From Spirochaetaceae bacterium (GTDB lineage: Bacteria > Spirochaetota > Spirochaetia > DSM-27196 > SKKC01): a stretch of 15,676 bases of DNA. A model generated the notes under the pieces. That model was not told the origin of the DNA, searched no databases, and was given only the letters and a program-made list of their open reading frames with translations. Of this stretch, positions 14,279 to 15,676 are shown piece after piece; the stretch's first letter is position 1, and the number at the start of each line of letters is the position of its first letter. The stretch lies in the NCBI GenBank assembly GCA_003554375.1, contig PWGF01000511.1, positions 1-15,676 on the forward strand, in the 5' to 3' direction. A program made the translations under genes and the position numbers.

Positions 14279-15599
14279 TCCGGTCGTACACTGCCTCGTC
14301 CACTATGAAGGCCGGTAGCTCCCCGCTCAAGAAGCGGGTCAGGTTCGTGACGGCGGTATCCCAGATTGCGTGGTATTGGTCATATCCCACTTCGCCGGCG
14401 CTGTGCGGAGTCGGGACCACATTCGACGAACTGAGAAGAGGATCGTCGGGATCGGGTGGCTCCCGGTGGAACACATCGAGACCGAAGCGCAGCGAAGAGT
14501 GCGCCACGGCCTCCCGGAGCGCCGCCTCATCTATGATACCGGCGCGGGCCGTGTTGATGACGATTCCATCTTCAGGCAGGAGGCTGAGACGCGCTTTGTC
14601 CACCGACCGCTCGGTCTCCGGTGTCAGGCCGCAGTGTATCGAGACGATGTCACTGTCCGCAAAGAGCTCCTGGAGAGAGCCGCACCGGTGGAGATCCTCC
14701 GTGTCTGCATACGGGTCGTACACCGAGAGGCGTACGCCAAACGGCCGCACCAGCCGCACGAACTCCTTTGCAATGAGCCCAAAGCCATAGAGCCCGAGCC
14801 GCTTCCCGTACAGCGTCGTCCCGATGGGAACCGCGGTGTCACCCCGCCATTTCCAGCGCCCGAGACGCTCGTACTCACCGGCAAGAGCGCTGCGCGACTC
14901 GGGAATGCGCCGCGCGCAGGTTAGGAGCAAGGCCAACGTCATCTCAGCCACAAACCCCGACAGCGCACTCCCCCAGTTGCTCACGATCCACCCCGGAGCG
15001 GTTACAAGATTCCGCGGCACCATCTCGCGCATCGTGCCGGTAAGGTGGCACACGTACTTCTTGGACAGCAGGGTAGCATCAGGCGCGTCCGCGCCGGCGC
15101 TCTCCGGAGACTGCCTGCGAGCCGCCGGAGCGGACTCGGTTTGCCGCGCCGTGGCGAGTTGCTCCGGCAACCGCGGCGATTCCCAGCCGGTGAGAAAGAC
15201 GTCATACTGGGAGAGCTGACTCACGTTGGGGGCCTGCGGCGGGCCCACAAGGGTGGCAGGATCCTCGGGAACATCGATCTTGAGGATCGCCTTCCGCCCT
15301 TCGATTACAAACCCGCACTCGGTAAGCCGGTCCAACACATACGAGCGGAGGTCCTCGCGCCCGACAAGCAACACCCCCCGCAGAAGAGGCTTCCCTCCCG
15401 GTTTCTCTCCCCGTTGGTTTCCTCGTTTGCCTCTCTGTCTGTCTCTCTGTTTCTCTCTCCGTTTGTTCCCCTGGTTGTCGCCCTGCCCATTTTCCTGGGA
15501 GCGCGTACCGGGCTCTTGGCCTGGCGTTTGGCCCGGTGAGAAACCGTCGCCCTGGAGGTGGCCCTCTGCGCGCTTCGCGTCGTCATGTTGACTGCCCAT
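14271..15599 (-). CDS. D-2-hydroxyacid dehydrogenase with long low-complexity N-terminus (442 aa)
   Basis: An NAD(P)-dependent reductase of the phosphoglycerate/glyoxylate dehydrogenase superfamily; the substrate is uncertain. The nucleotide-binding motif LGLYGFGLIAKEF (269-281) and the catalytic triad, Arg352 (INTARAG), Glu380 (FHREPPDPDDPL) and His399 (VPTPHSAG), are intact. The typical enzyme is 310-340 aa. This one has about 70 extra N-terminal residues rich in Gln, Gly, Arg and Lys, and a second Ala/Ser/Pro insertion at about 150-178 inside the substrate domain. I start at the ATG at 15599, behind GGAGGAG; the in-frame TTG at 15617 would overlap that site. No internal start with a ribosome site lies near the folded domain, so the tail seems genuinely translated. 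No serine-pathway neighbour supports a serA name. Confidence 0.9.
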   Translation of the reverse strand: MGSQHDDAKRAEGHLQGDGFSPGQTPGQEPGTRSQENGQGDNQGNKRREKQRDRQRGKRGNQRGEKPGGKPLLRGVLLVGREDLRSYVLDRLTECGFVIEGRKAILKIDVPEDPATLVGPPQAPNVSQLSQYDVFLTGWESPRLPEQLATARQTESAPAARRQSPESAGADAPDATLLSKKYVCHLTGTMREMVPRNLVTAPGWIVSNWGSALSGFVAEMTLALLLTCARRIPESRSALAGEYERLGRWKWRGDTAVPIGTTLYGKRLGLYGFGLIAKEFVRLVRPFGVRLSVYDPYADTEDLHRCGSLQELFADSDIVSIHCGLTPETERSVDKARLSLLPEDGIVINTARAGIIDEAALREAVAHSSLRFGLDVFHREPPDPDDPLLSSSNVVPTPHSAGEVGYDQYHAIWDTAVTNLTRFLSGELPAFIVDEAVYDRMT

Positions 15600-15676
15600 A
15601 GATTCTCCTCCGCGCAACGCTTTCCAACCTAGGGCTCTTGCGCCCTCTCTTCGATCGCCGGATCTTGATAGAACCC

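Noticed and set aside
14271..15599. Naming the dehydrogenase serA
   Set aside because: There is no ACT or regulatory domain, no serine-biosynthesis neighbour, and the superfamily includes many substrates.

Overview
The window is a GC-rich (about 60% by eye) bacterial chromosomal segment. It has 13 protein-coding genes I can support, one decayed gene, and no rRNA, tRNA, CRISPR or insertion sequence that I can recognise. Four proteins start with lipoprotein signal peptides whose lipoboxes are partly relaxed (VASC, LAGC, VMSC, AVAC). Two large ones carry secreted repeat folds (parallel beta-helix, RCC1 propeller), and their mature parts are very rich in Asp and Glu. That pattern, with enzymes close to bacterial norms and a Shine-Dalgarno matching the usual 16S tail, would fit a salt-adapted Gram-negative such as a free-living spirochaete. 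The taxonomic guess is inference only.

Left end (2-3063, minus strand): a two-gene membrane operon of unknown function (309 aa with one TM segment, then a 358 aa polytopic protein) sits behind a well-formed sigma-70-type promoter at 2151-2179. Upstream of it, in the same direction, is a GNAT acetyltransferase preceded by a 9-bp direct repeat. Middle (3442-7501): an acidic lipoprotein is followed by two head-to-head beta-helix paralogues. The rightward one is a complete modular lipoprotein (signal peptide, InlB/Listeria-Bacteroides repeat, beta-helix, Ig-like domain). The leftward one is stripped to the beta-helix and has an unrelated N-terminus.

7657-8964: a glycolate-oxidase-type (GlcD) FAD oxidase has lost its FAD-binding middle through an internal deletion with a frame change. 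A multi-pass membrane protein follows. 9053-11482 (minus): a seven-repeat RCC1 lipoprotein lies upstream of a beta-carbonic anhydrase. 11867-13074: a SAM methyltransferase and, divergently, a 38-codon lipoprotein gene with a 12-nt perfect Shine-Dalgarno and a textbook terminator. Right end: fabI (enoyl-ACP reductase) converges, with a 2-bp gap, on a D-2-hydroxyacid dehydrogenase carrying a long basic low-complexity N-terminus.

The genes do not form one pathway; this looks like ordinary genome with surface-protein genes mixed in. I see no defence, toxin-antitoxin or phage module. The most distinctive signals are (1) the tiny lipoprotein transcription unit, (2) the inverted pair of beta-helix paralogues differing in domain content, and (3) low-complexity insertions or tails on four different enzymes (GNAT, carbonic anhydrase, FabI, hydroxyacid dehydrogenase), some made visibly by short DNA repeats.
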